Shown here: positions 34,471 to 42,745 of the stretch, in pieces
How the letters are laid out: the number at the start of each line of letters is the position of its first letter
How positions within the stretch are numbered: position 1 is the first letter of the stretch
Assembly: GCF_006334915.2 (NCBI RefSeq)
Contig: NZ_VDMA02000006.1
Location: 1 to 64,000, forward strand
Length of the DNA: 64,000 nt
Reading direction: 5' to 3'
From: Microbispora catharanthi
GTDB taxonomy: Bacteria; Actinomycetota; Actinomycetes; Streptosporangiales; Streptosporangiaceae
The notes under the pieces: model-generated
The model's database searches: none
Seen by the model: the letters and a program-made list of their open reading frames with translations, nothing else
What the model was told of the DNA's origin: nothing
Translations under genes and position numbers: made by a program

Positions 34471-35381
34471 AAGCCCTCCCACGCGCTGTCGTCGACGATC
34501 TTCTTGGCGAGATCGTCGAACGCGGCGGCGGTCTCCGCGTTGGCGATCTTGCTGGCCAGTACGTCCTCATCGGTGATGAGCTGCTCGCGCCACTGGAGGA
34601 CGGGGTCCAGCGGGATCTTGCCGAGCATGGCCGTACGGCCGACACCGTGGCGGCCCGCCAGCTCGCGCAGCTCGCTGTCGCACGCGCTCAGCCAGGCCCG
34701 CTGCTCGTCGCGCAGTCCGACGAGCTCCGCCGCGTCCGGTTCGAGCACGGCCGTGCGCACGAAGCGGATGCGGTCGCGCAGGTCCTCAGGGTCGTGGCCG
34801 AACCTGGTGCCGACGTCGAGCAGCCCGTCGGCGCCGGTGACGAGCCCGTCGGCCGCGATGATGTGCTGGCGCGTCCAGCGGTGGAAGACCAGCCAGCGGA
34901 ACGGGATCGCGGGCATCCGCACGGTCGCCGCCAGGACCAGCTCAGCGGTGAACGACCGGCCGGCGCTGACGTCGACCACGCAGAGGTCGAACTCCTCGTC
35001 CAGCCGCCCGAGCAGCTGGACGCAGCGGCCGACGACCTCGTCGGTGAGGGCCGACAGCTCGCCGCCGCCCTCGCTGCCCGGCAACAGCACGAGCCGCCCC
35101 GCGCCGGGCGGGCGGGCGCGCAGCCCCTCGCGGTCGGACTCGGCCCACACGTCCACCCGCCGCGGCTGCGGGCACTCGCCCCGCAGGTAGTGGTGCAGGC
35201 CGTTCTCCCGGGTGCCGCGGGCCACCGCGCTGACGCTGAAGATGGCCCCCGCGGTCGGCGAGCCGAAGTCGAAGTCCAGGTAGCAGACGTCGTTGCCCTG
35301 CAGGGCGTGGCGGTACACGATGTTGGTGCCGGTGACCGAGCGCCCGGTCCCTCCCTTGTCGGAGATCGCGAAGACCAGCAT
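34467..35381 (-). CDS. SCO2523-like ParA/MinD relative with altered P-loop
   Basis: 304 aa. The N-terminus MLVFAISDKGGTGRSVTGTN has the layout of a deviant Walker A (KGGxGK[ST]) but the invariant P-loop lysine is Arg14; the 'signature' Lys9 is kept. Walker A'-like LDFDFGSPT (about 36) and Walker B-like DLCVVDVSAG (about 140) follow. This matches the 'variant P-loop' family typified by SCO2523. It may bind nucleotide without normal hydrolysis. ATG 35381 directly abuts the stop of the upstream gene with no spacer. Confidence 0.85.
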   Translation of the reverse strand: MLVFAISDKGGTGRSVTGTNIVYRHALQGNDVCYLDFDFGSPTAGAIFSVSAVARGTRENGLHHYLRGECPQPRRVDVWAESDREGLRARPPGAGRLVLLPGSEGGGELSALTDEVVGRCVQLLGRLDEEFDLCVVDVSAGRSFTAELVLAATVRMPAIPFRWLVFHRWTRQHIIAADGLVTGADGLLDVGTRFGHDPEDLRDRIRFVRTAVLEPDAAELVGLRDEQRAWLSACDSELRELAGRHGVGRTAMLGKIPLDPVLQWREQLITDEDVLASKIANAETAAAFDDLAKKIVDDSAWEGL

Positions 35382-37217
35382 CTAGATCGCCTCCGACGCG
35401 CTGTCGCGGGCGGCGGACAGCCGTTCGAGGCCGAGCAGGGCGTCGTTGATCAGCGCCTGGGCGGTGGCCGGCCGGTCGCTGACGATCGCCCTGGCCCGCT
35501 GCAGCGACGCCTGGATCGAGCGCAGCTTGGGCTGGATCGTCTGCCCGCCGATCAAGGGCCGGGTGACCAGCTCCTGGTCCAGCAGGTGCTCGGCCTCCCC
35601 GAGCATCTGGAGGGCGAGCTCGACGAGCTGGGGGCTGCGCAGCGGCGGTTCCCCGCTGGACGTCGCGGCGGAGACGAGGAACTCGACGACCCGCTCGCTG
35701 AAGTACCAGGACGGCTCCTCGTCGCGCACCTCGATGTCGGTGAAGACGTTGCCCGGCTGGTCCCACAGCCCGGCGGCCGAGCCGTCCGTGTGGCGGCGCA
35801 GCATGATGTGCCGCCAGATCTGGTCGGCGAGGGCGACCAGCCGCTCGCGCATCCGCGTGTTCTGTGCGATGGAGGCGGCCCAGATGGTCCGTTTCAGCAG
35901 CGTGATGGCGAAGTCGGAGACGACCCAGAGCAGGTGGGGGCCGAGCGCGTCGCTGCCGTTCAGGTTGATCGGGACGCCGGGGGAGTGCATGAGCACGGGC
36001 GGGTCGCCCGGCACCGCCCTGCGGATGATCCTGGCGCGGACGGCCAGCTCCTCCAGCACGGCGGCGACCCGGCCGAGGTCGACGTCGGCCGCCCGGTTGT
36101 TGACCAGGCTCTGCACGACCATGGCGGTGACGCCGAGACTGTAGTAGTCCGACTCCTTCTCGTCGACCGTCCGCCAGGGGATGTCCTCCAGCGGCCAGGT
36201 GCCCCGTCCATACGTCGCGATGGTGCGCCAGTAGGACTGGGTGAGGTCCCAGCGGCGCTGGATGGCCTGGGCGAGGGTGATCTGGTCGTCGTTGAGCAGG
36301 CTCAGGACGCGGGTGCGGGCGGAGAACAGGTCGGCGATGCCGACGAGGGCGTTGACGGTGAAGTACAGGAACGGCGTGTCGGCGGCCACGCCCTTGGGCT
36401 GGGGGCCGATGTCGAGCGGCGTGACGATGTCGGGGGCGTCCTTCACGATGCCCCACGTCCAGCCGCACTCGAACAGCAGGTTCTCGTTGTCCAGGTCCAC
36501 CTGGCTGCCCGAGCCGATCGTCAGGTCGCGCAGGCCGGCGCGTACGGGCCGCAGCTCGCGCCGCAGGTCGTCGAGCACGCGGCGGGTGGGCGCGCCGGTC
36601 TGGTTCACGGTGCGCAGCAGCGCGCGGCCCGCCGTGGAGCCGGGGTCGAACGCGTTGACCGTGAAGCTGCGCAGCAGGCCCGCCATCGCGGCCGACAGCC
36701 GTTTGCTGGCCAGGTCCTCCAGCTCGCGGATCTCGCGGCGGATCGACTCGCGCCGCACGCTCTGGCGGAAGACCTTCAGGAAGCCGAGTGTGCCGAGCGC
36801 GAGCGTGACCGACATCGAGAAGGAGTCGACCACGTCCAGCTGGAGCTGCTCGGGAGTGACCTTCGCCTCGTCGTCCAACGGCCGGAAGTAGCTGCCGCCG
36901 GAGAACAGGGGCCGCCCGTCATCGGCGGTGTAGGTGCGCAGATACTGGCCCATCACCCGCAGCAGCAGCTTGGGGATCTCCACAGAGTCGCCCAGGACCG
37001 CGAGCGCGGCCAGCACGTCGTCGGCCGTCTCGTCCGGTGTGTCCAGGCGGAAGCCCGGCAGTTCCGAGGCCGGGTACATGAAGCACAGAAGCTGCTCCGC
37101 GTCGGAGATGGAGTTCGACCCGTCCCGGCCGCCCCACGTCCAGACGCGGTCCCGGTAGGAGGCGCGCGCGGCCGCCTCCCACAGCTCCAGAAGCTGCTGT
37201 CGCGGCTGGAGTTTCAT
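35382..37217 (-). CDS. SCO2524-like large helical protein (first gene of the cassette)
   Basis: 611 aa from ATG 37217, with AGAGAGGG upstream. Almost wholly helical, no signal peptide; hydrophobic stretches (VDSFSMSVTLALGTLGFLKVF at about 130-150; VVSDFAITLLKRTIWAAS at about 425) may be buried or membrane-apposed. A basic/acidic coiled segment (RRESIRREIRELEDLASKR) follows. Recalls SCO2524 by position, length and partners. It leads an operon of five genes with gaps of at most eight bases. Function unknown. Confidence 0.78.
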   Translation of the reverse strand: MKLQPRQQLLELWEAAARASYRDRVWTWGGRDGSNSISDAEQLLCFMYPASELPGFRLDTPDETADDVLAALAVLGDSVEIPKLLLRVMGQYLRTYTADDGRPLFSGGSYFRPLDDEAKVTPEQLQLDVVDSFSMSVTLALGTLGFLKVFRQSVRRESIRREIRELEDLASKRLSAAMAGLLRSFTVNAFDPGSTAGRALLRTVNQTGAPTRRVLDDLRRELRPVRAGLRDLTIGSGSQVDLDNENLLFECGWTWGIVKDAPDIVTPLDIGPQPKGVAADTPFLYFTVNALVGIADLFSARTRVLSLLNDDQITLAQAIQRRWDLTQSYWRTIATYGRGTWPLEDIPWRTVDEKESDYYSLGVTAMVVQSLVNNRAADVDLGRVAAVLEELAVRARIIRRAVPGDPPVLMHSPGVPINLNGSDALGPHLLWVVSDFAITLLKRTIWAASIAQNTRMRERLVALADQIWRHIMLRRHTDGSAAGLWDQPGNVFTDIEVRDEEPSWYFSERVVEFLVSAATSSGEPPLRSPQLVELALQMLGEAEHLLDQELVTRPLIGGQTIQPKLRSIQASLQRARAIVSDRPATAQALINDALLGLERLSAARDSASEAI

Positions 37218-37523
37218 TCGCGGCCCTCTCTGCGACTGTGCCGTCCTGCGTGCCGTCCTGCGTGCCCTCTCCGTGCTGCCGTCAAGGAGAAAGGCATGCT
37301 CGTGTGGCCGGGCGGGACCGAGGCCGGGGTCCCCAGACCCTCCCCAGGGGTTTCCTTTTCCGATTCAGGTGGAGACGGAACCACCACAACCCTTATACCA
37401 TTGGATTCCTGCTCCGTCGCCTGGACCATCCGTGGTATTTCATGCACCGCCTGGTTGTCGTGATTGGAGAGATACCACAGAGAAAAACAGACATATATGT
37501 CCTAAGTCTGAGAGATATTTGAA
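37218..37523. promoter_or_regulatory. AT-rich divergent regulatory region with 12-bp palindrome
   Basis: Between the five-gene operon and the dehydrogenase gene. The right half (about 37390-37525) is clearly AT-richer than its surroundings. GACATATATGTC (37490-37501) is a perfect 12-bp palindrome nested in CAGAC...GTCTG (37488-37510), 13-36 bases before the dehydrogenase ATG. On the minus strand TATAAG (37397-37392) with GCGACG 17 bases upstream is a possible promoter of the operon. No gene is seen inside. Confidence 0.5.
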
Positions 37524-38582
37524 ATGTCCCAAACTGCGGCTCCAAGGGATATAACGGACTATCGTCCCGCGCGGCCGCGGCCGGCGGCCGGAGCGGCGCG
37601 CAGGGATGGGACGGTCCTGGTGACCGGCGCCGGCATCGACGGGGCGCTGCTGGAGCCGCTCGCCAGGCAGGGGCTCACGGTGCGGCGGCCCGCGTCGCCG
37701 CTGACCGAGGACCTGCTGGCGCGCGAGCTGCGAGGGGCGGTCGCCTACCTGCACGGAGGCGAGGAGCGGGCGACCGCGCGGGCGCTGCGCAAGGCGAAGA
37801 CGCTGAAGGTCGTGGCCTTCCTCGGCGTGGGCTACGAGAACTTCGTCGACGTGGCGGCGGCCGACCGGCTGGGCATCGCCGTCACGAACACGCCGGGGGC
37901 GGCCACTGACGCGGTCGCCACGTTCACGGTCGCGCAGATCGTCAACGCCAACCTGGGCATCCCCCGGCATCTGGGCGAGCGGGTCCCCGGCTGGCAGGGC
38001 TCCGACGAACTGCCGCACGAACTCGCCGCCCGCAGCGTGGGCATCATCGGCATGGGCGCGAACGGCCGGCGGATCGCGGAGATCCTGCGCCGGGGCTTCG
38101 GGGTCCGCGTGTCCTACTACAGCCGCACCCGCAAGCCGGACGCCGAGCGGGACCTCGGCATCTCCTACCTGCCCCTGCTCGACCTGGCCGCGGCCAGTGA
38201 CATCCTCGTGGTCATGGTGCCGGAGACCGGCGAGACCAGATCGATGATCGACTCGTCGGTGATCAGCCGGATGCCGGAGGGCGCGATCCTCGTCAACACC
38301 GCCCGCCCGGCCATCGTCAGTCCCGGCGCCCTTTACGCCGGTCTGGAGAAAGGCCGCGTCAGCATGGCGGTCTTCGACGGTTTCTATGGCCGGGAATGCG
38401 AGGAGGCCGGCGAATTGCGGCGGGATTTTCCCGACCGCCTCCTGGTCACCGGGCACATCGCCTCCCACACCGCCGAGGCGATGCACCGGATGGTGCGCCA
38501 GGCCGTGCAGTCCATTGAAAATGTGCTGACGTACGGATCGGACGAACACGAGGTGGGAACGCGTCCCCGTCCCCGTTTCTGA
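37524..38582 (+). CDS. D-isomer-specific 2-hydroxyacid dehydrogenase
   Basis: 352 aa from ATG 37524. NAD-binding motif GIIGMGANGRRIAEIL (about 172-187, GxGxxG), FLGVGYENFVDVAAA substrate-domain motif, catalytic Arg in NTARPAIVSPGAL and the general-base His in VTGHIASHT. Reduces a 2-oxo acid to the D-hydroxy acid or the reverse, NAD-dependent. Followed 96 bases later by a ThDP enzyme on the same strand, so the two may share a 2-oxo acid substrate (inference). Ribosome-binding site weak (GAGAG); an AT-rich palindrome lies just upstream. Confidence 0.9.
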   Translation: MSQTAAPRDITDYRPARPRPAAGAARRDGTVLVTGAGIDGALLEPLARQGLTVRRPASPLTEDLLARELRGAVAYLHGGEERATARALRKAKTLKVVAFLGVGYENFVDVAAADRLGIAVTNTPGAATDAVATFTVAQIVNANLGIPRHLGERVPGWQGSDELPHELAARSVGIIGMGANGRRIAEILRRGFGVRVSYYSRTRKPDAERDLGISYLPLLDLAAASDILVVMVPETGETRSMIDSSVISRMPEGAILVNTARPAIVSPGALYAGLEKGRVSMAVFDGFYGRECEEAGELRRDFPDRLLVTGHIASHTAEAMHRMVRQAVQSIENVLTYGSDEHEVGTRPRPRF

Positions 38583-38621
38583 AAAATCCGGCACGCGGAA
38601 CGGTAGGGCGGTGCCTGGAAG

Positions 38622-38653
38622 GGGAAACCATTTTGGGAAACCCAAGGGAAACC
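38622..38653. repeat. three direct GGGAAACC repeats between dehydrogenase and ThDP genes
   Basis: GGGAAACC at 38622, 38635 and 38646, spaced by 13 and 11 bases, ending 25 bases before the ThDP gene start. Could be binding sites for a regulator; no function known. Confidence 0.45.
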
Positions 38654-38678
38654 CCTCCGCTCTCCCGGGAAGTGATAC

Positions 38679-40334
38679 GTGGACGGCCATGACCCGATCC
38701 CCCCTGCGGGGACGATCACGACGCCCACGGGGGCGCGCGCCCTGGTCGAGGCACTGAGGCTGCACGGCGTCGACACGATCTTCGGCATTCCGGGCACTCA
38801 CAACCTCGCGATCTACGAGGAGCTCGACCGGGCGGGCGTGCGCTGCGTGACGCCCCGGCACGAGCAGGGCGCGGGATACGCCGCCGACGGGTACGCCAGG
38901 GTGACCGGCAGGCCCGGCGTCGTCGTCACCACCACCGGGCCCGGCGTGGTCAACGCGGCCACGGCCCTCGGGCAGGCGTACTCCGACTCCTCCCCGATCC
39001 TGCTCGTCTCCCCGGGCGTTCCCACCGGCCATCCCCGCGACGGCCGCGGCTACCTGCACGAGAGCAGGGACCAGTCGCGGGCGATCGACGCGCTGTGCGC
39101 CTGGAGCCACCGTGTGACGACCGTGCGGGAGATCCCCGCCGCCGTCGCCCGGGCCTTCGGCCGCTTCGCCGAGGGACGCCCCCGGCCGGTCCACATCGAG
39201 ATCCCCTTCGACCTGCTCGACCTGAGGGGCCCGGTCAAGATCGTCCCGCCGTACCGGATCACCCGCCGCGGGCCCGATCCGGTGGCCCTCGACGCGGCGG
39301 CCGGGCTGCTGCGCACGGCGCGCCGCCCGGGTTTCGTGCTCGGCGGCGGCGCCCAGTGTCCGGGTGAGAGGCCCCCGGGCGAGGACGAGCCCCCGGTGGG
39401 GCGCCTGACGATGCGCCTGGCGGAACGGCTCGGCGCGCGGGTCGTGACCACGGTCAACGGCAAGGGCGCGGTGCCGGAGAGCCACCCGCTGGCGCTCGGC
39501 ACCACGCTGCACCTGGCGGCCGTCCGCCGGTGGCTCGCCGCGTGCGACGTCGTGCTGGCCGTCGGCACCGAGCTGGGCCCGGCCGACCTGTGGGACGACG
39601 CCTTCACCCTCTCCGGCCGTCTCGTGCGCGTCGACATCGACCCGGGGCAGATGCACGGCGACCACGTGGCCGACGTGGCGATCGTCGCGGACGCCGAGCT
39701 CGCCCTGCGCGGGCTGGCCGAGCGGCTCGACCGGCAGGGCGTCGTGCCGCGTCCGCGCCGGGAGCGGGATGCCGGCGCCGGCCACGAGGCGGAGCTCGAA
39801 GAGCTCACCCGCAGGTGGTCGGACCAGCTCGCGGCGCTGCGCCGGGCCCTGCCGCAGGAGAGCGTCGTGGTGGGGGACAACTCGATGTGCGTCTACCACG
39901 GCGCGCTCGTCGGCATGCCGATGGACCCGCCCGGCCGGTTCCTGTTCCCGACCGGGTTCGGCACACTCGGCTTCGCCCTGCCGGCCGCCATCGGCGCCAA
40001 GCTCGGCCGGCCCGACGTCCCCGTGGTGGCGCTGGCGGGCGACGGGGCGTTCCAGTTCAGCCTGCAGGAGCTGGCCATGGCGGTGGAGCTGCAGCTGAGC
40101 CTGCCGATCGTCGTCTTCGCGAACGGCGGCTTCGGGGAGATCCGCGAGGAGATGCGGGAGCGGGGCATGCGGCCGGTCGCCGTGGACCTGCACGCGCCGG
40201 ACTTCCCCGCACTCGCCGCCGCGTACGGCGCGCGGGGCCGCGCCGTCAAGACGCCGGGGGAGCTGGAGGAGGCGGTCGCCGAGGCCCTGCGCACCCCGGT
40301 GCCCACCGTGATCGTCGTACCCGAGGAGGAGTGA
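38679..40334 (+). CDS. thiamine-diphosphate-dependent decarboxylase/synthase (acetolactate-synthase-like)
   Basis: 551 aa from GTG 38679 (GGGAAGTGA upstream). N-terminal PYR domain with the catalytic Glu in CVTPRHEQGAGYAADGYAR, central domain, and a PP domain with the ThDP/Mg motif GDGAFQFSLQELAMAVEL...NGG (GDG-x20-26-N). The sequence GVDTIFGIPGTHNLAIYEEL followed by TPRHEQGAG is close in style to AruI-type 5-guanidino-2-oxopentanoate decarboxylases as well as to acetolactate synthases. No small regulatory subunit gene is adjacent, so a catabolic role is more likely than branched-chain amino-acid synthesis. Confidence 0.88.
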   Translation: MDGHDPIPPAGTITTPTGARALVEALRLHGVDTIFGIPGTHNLAIYEELDRAGVRCVTPRHEQGAGYAADGYARVTGRPGVVVTTTGPGVVNAATALGQAYSDSSPILLVSPGVPTGHPRDGRGYLHESRDQSRAIDALCAWSHRVTTVREIPAAVARAFGRFAEGRPRPVHIEIPFDLLDLRGPVKIVPPYRITRRGPDPVALDAAAGLLRTARRPGFVLGGGAQCPGERPPGEDEPPVGRLTMRLAERLGARVVTTVNGKGAVPESHPLALGTTLHLAAVRRWLAACDVVLAVGTELGPADLWDDAFTLSGRLVRVDIDPGQMHGDHVADVAIVADAELALRGLAERLDRQGVVPRPRRERDAGAGHEAELEELTRRWSDQLAALRRALPQESVVVGDNSMCVYHGALVGMPMDPPGRFLFPTGFGTLGFALPAAIGAKLGRPDVPVVALAGDGAFQFSLQELAMAVELQLSLPIVVFANGGFGEIREEMRERGMRPVAVDLHAPDFPALAAAYGARGRAVKTPGELEEAVAEALRTPVPTVIVVPEEE

Positions 40335-40338
40335 CCCG

Positions 40339-41688
40339 TCAGCGGGCCGGCGCGAGCGGGAGCCGCAGCACGAAGCGGGCACCCTGGTCGCTGTCCTCGA
40401 TCGTGAGCGTCCCCCCGTGCGCCTGGGCGATCTGGCGGGCGATGGACAGTCCGAGCCCGGTGCCGCCGGCGTCCTTCGACCGGGCGGCGTCGAGCCGGGT
40501 GAAGCGCTGGAAGACCAGCTCCCGCTTGTCCGGCGGGATTCCCGCGCCGTCGTCGAGCACCTCCAGCACGCCCTTGCCGCCCTCCCGCCGCACGGTCACG
40601 GAGAGCATGGACACCGCGTGCCGCTCGCCGTTGTCGAGGAGGTTGTTGAGCAGGCGGCCCAGGGCCAGCCGGTCGCCGACGACGACCACACCGGGCGTCA
40701 GGTGCCGCACCACCTCCACCTTGCGCGACCTGCGGTCGAGCTCACGGGCGACGAGGCCACCGAGGTCGGCGGGCTCACGGCGGGGCGGCGCGCCGGAGTC
40801 GAGCCGGGCGAGCTGGAGCATGTCGGTCACGAGCGCCTGCAGGCGGTCGCAACTGCCCAGCAGGGCGCGCCCGGTGGCCGGCCAGTCGGCGTCCTCGCTG
40901 TGCAGCAACGCCTCCTCGATCTCCGTACGCATCGCGGTCAGCGGGCTGCGCAGGTCGTGAGAGGCGTCGGAGGCGAAACGCCGCTGCCGCTCGACGGCCG
41001 TCTCCGCCCGGTCCAGGGTCTGGTTGGCGGTCTCGGCGAGCCGCCGGATCTCGTCGTGGTACTTCGGCACCGGCACGCGCTGGCTCAGGTCGGTCGCGGT
41101 GATCCTGGCCAGGTTGCACGTGATCGCCTCGACCGGGCCGAGCGCCTTGCGCACCGTCTGGTAGGTGCCGAGCGCGGTGAGCGCGACCAGCAGGAGCGAG
41201 CCGCCGATGAGCGCCGCCAGCAGCGGGCCGCTGACGTACCACGGCACGGTGTCGTCGGCCGTGTAGATCGTCCAGAGCCCGCCGGTGTTGTGGAAGCGGA
41301 ACGCGACGACGACCATGCACCGGTCCGGGAACGCAGGGGAGGCGCACAGCACCTTGCTCGTCTCCGGGGTCGTCAGCTCCGGCCGGAACGCGGCCATGCG
41401 CGGGCGGCCGGTCAGGGTGTCGCTGACGGAGACGATCCGGCCGCTGTAATCGATCACCTGCACGCCGGCCACGCCCGGGTCCAGCAGCACCGGAGGCAGC
41501 CGGTCGCGCTTGGCCTGGTAGGCGAGGCGTACGGCGGTGGTGGTGATCTCGTCGGTCTTGTACCGCTGGGCGGTGCCGTGCAGGACGCCGAGGACCAGCA
41601 GCACGGCGACGGCGCACAGCAGCGCCATCACCGCGCTCGCCAGCACCGTCAAGCGGATCCGCACCGAGGATCCCCGCCACCCGCTCAT
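40339..41688 (-). CDS. orphan membrane sensor histidine kinase
   Basis: 449 aa from ATG 41688 (MSGWRGSSVRIRLTVLAS), preceded by GGGGGGAA. Two membrane helices (about 14-36 and 155-180) flank an external domain of about 120 residues; HAMP-like linker, HisKA (RFASDASHDLRSPLTAM), N-box NNLLDNGERHA, G-boxes DDGAGIPPDKRE and GGTGLGLSIARQIA. A full-length EnvZ-type kinase with no response regulator gene beside it. A 9-bp inverted repeat covers the start codon and encloses the ribosome-binding site. Confidence 0.9.
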   Translation of the reverse strand: MSGWRGSSVRIRLTVLASAVMALLCAVAVLLVLGVLHGTAQRYKTDEITTTAVRLAYQAKRDRLPPVLLDPGVAGVQVIDYSGRIVSVSDTLTGRPRMAAFRPELTTPETSKVLCASPAFPDRCMVVVAFRFHNTGGLWTIYTADDTVPWYVSGPLLAALIGGSLLLVALTALGTYQTVRKALGPVEAITCNLARITATDLSQRVPVPKYHDEIRRLAETANQTLDRAETAVERQRRFASDASHDLRSPLTAMRTEIEEALLHSEDADWPATGRALLGSCDRLQALVTDMLQLARLDSGAPPRREPADLGGLVARELDRRSRKVEVVRHLTPGVVVVGDRLALGRLLNNLLDNGERHAVSMLSVTVRREGGKGVLEVLDDGAGIPPDKRELVFQRFTRLDAARSKDAGGTGLGLSIARQIAQAHGGTLTIEDSDQGARFVLRLPLAPAR

Positions 41689-41712
41689 CTGATTCCCCCC
41701 GGTAATCAGATG
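41686..41712 (-). promoter_or_regulatory. inverted repeat over the kinase start codon and ribosome-binding site
   Basis: CATCTGATT (41686-41694), nine-base spacer CCCCCCGGT, AATCAGATG (41704-41712), perfect 9-bp arms. In the mRNA the start codon is in one arm and the G-rich ribosome-binding site is in the loop. It may be a translational hairpin or a protein operator. Confidence 0.7.
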
Positions 41713-41850
41713 ATCAATAAGGCCTCGTGGCCGCCGCCGGGTGTCCCCACCCGGCTCACCTGGCACGTTACCTCTGCCGGTGATCGCCGCCGTGGCCGGG
41801 ACGCCGCTGTCCGGTCCCTACCCATTCCGGCCCCGTACCCAGCGCCCGGT

Positions 41851-41906
41851 CACGCCGCCCGTCTCACGCCGCCTGTCTCACGCCGCCTGTCTCACGCCGC
41901 CTGTCT
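41851..41906. repeat. 14-bp tandem repeat x4
   Basis: CACGCCGCCTGTCT repeated head to tail: first copy with one mismatch (CCGT for CTGT), three perfect copies. It lies in the gap between two genes and its end touches the acetyltransferase stop codon. Confidence 0.92.
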
Positions 41907-42745
41907 CACCGAGGGGCGGGGGAGCGCCGTTCGACGACGTAGCAGCCGCCGGCGAAGCCCGTCACCGGACGGCCCTGCGCCATCAGCCCGCCCAGCACCT
42001 CGCGTACGGCGTGCCGCCAGGCCTTGGCCGTCTCCGGGGCGGCGCGGCGCAGGGTCTCCACGTCCGCGGGCACGGCGACGAGCACGGCAGGGCCGTCCGC
42101 GGGCAGGAACTCCGGGCACCCGTCCCGCTCGGCGAGCACGGCCACCGCGCCGTCCGCCCCCGCGGGCCGGTGCGGCAGGCCGTCGCACGCCCGCGCCACC
42201 CGCGGGTCGTCCAGCCGCCACACCGCGAGGACGCGGTCGGACTCGTCGCCGGCGTTGACCGCGTCGCCCATCGGGCCGTAGAAGTCGGGCAGGTACTCCT
42301 CCGGCAGAGCGGCCAGCTTGGCCAGGTTGAAGTGGGCGTTGCGGCGGACGAGGGGATCGAAGGTCCAGGTGACCCGGCTCAGCCCGCGCTCCAGGGCCCA
42401 GGCACGCTGGTGCAGCTTGAGCGCGAATCCGGCGCCGGGCCGCACGGCGCCGGTCACGTGCGAGTGCAGCGCCTGCCCCGCGGGCGCCGCGAGGAAGGCG
42501 ACGGCGGCCCCGACGAGTTCAGGGCCGTCGAACGCCCCGGCGACGTACCCGCCGGCGTGGGTCAGCGCCCGCATGAGCTCCGCCGTGATCGGAGGGTTCC
42601 ACGGCTCCGGACGCCAGATGCCGTCGAACAGCCGGACCACCCGCTCGAACTCGGCGACCGTGCGCAGCTCGGCGATCCGCAGGCCGCGCCGCGCGGCGGC
42701 CCCGTCCGCCTGATCCCGGGCGGCGGCGGGGTCGCACGGGTTCAC
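41906..42745 (-). CDS. GNAT-superfamily predicted acetyltransferase (COG3375-like)
   Basis: 279 aa from GTG 42745, overlapping the M20 peptidase stop (GTGA). Segments IAELRTVAEFERVVRLFDGIW, ELVGAAVAFLA, SHVTGAVRPGAGFALKLHQRAWALERG (the acetyl-CoA-binding loop region) and TWTFDPLVRRNAHFNLAKLAA are those of the predicted acyl-CoA acyltransferases grouped as COG3375. The long C-terminal half is usual for that group. Last gene of the M19-M20-GNAT operon, possibly acting on the same peptide or amino-acid-derived compound. Confidence 0.82.
   Translation of the reverse strand: MNPCDPAAARDQADGAAARRGLRIAELRTVAEFERVVRLFDGIWRPEPWNPPITAELMRALTHAGGYVAGAFDGPELVGAAVAFLAAPAGQALHSHVTGAVRPGAGFALKLHQRAWALERGLSRVTWTFDPLVRRNAHFNLAKLAALPEEYLPDFYGPMGDAVNAGDESDRVLAVWRLDDPRVARACDGLPHRPAGADGAVAVLAERDGCPEFLPADGPAVLVAVPADVETLRRAAPETAKAWRHAVREVLGGLMAQGRPVTGFAGGCYVVERRSPAPR

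Noticed and set aside
37440-40382. 980-codon minus-strand frame opposite the dehydrogenase and ThDP genes
   Set aside because: Low-complexity Arg/Gly/Asp/Val composition, antisense to two well-supported enzymes.
41840-41910. 14-bp repeats as a CRISPR array
   Set aside because: Units are directly adjacent without unique spacers and too short.
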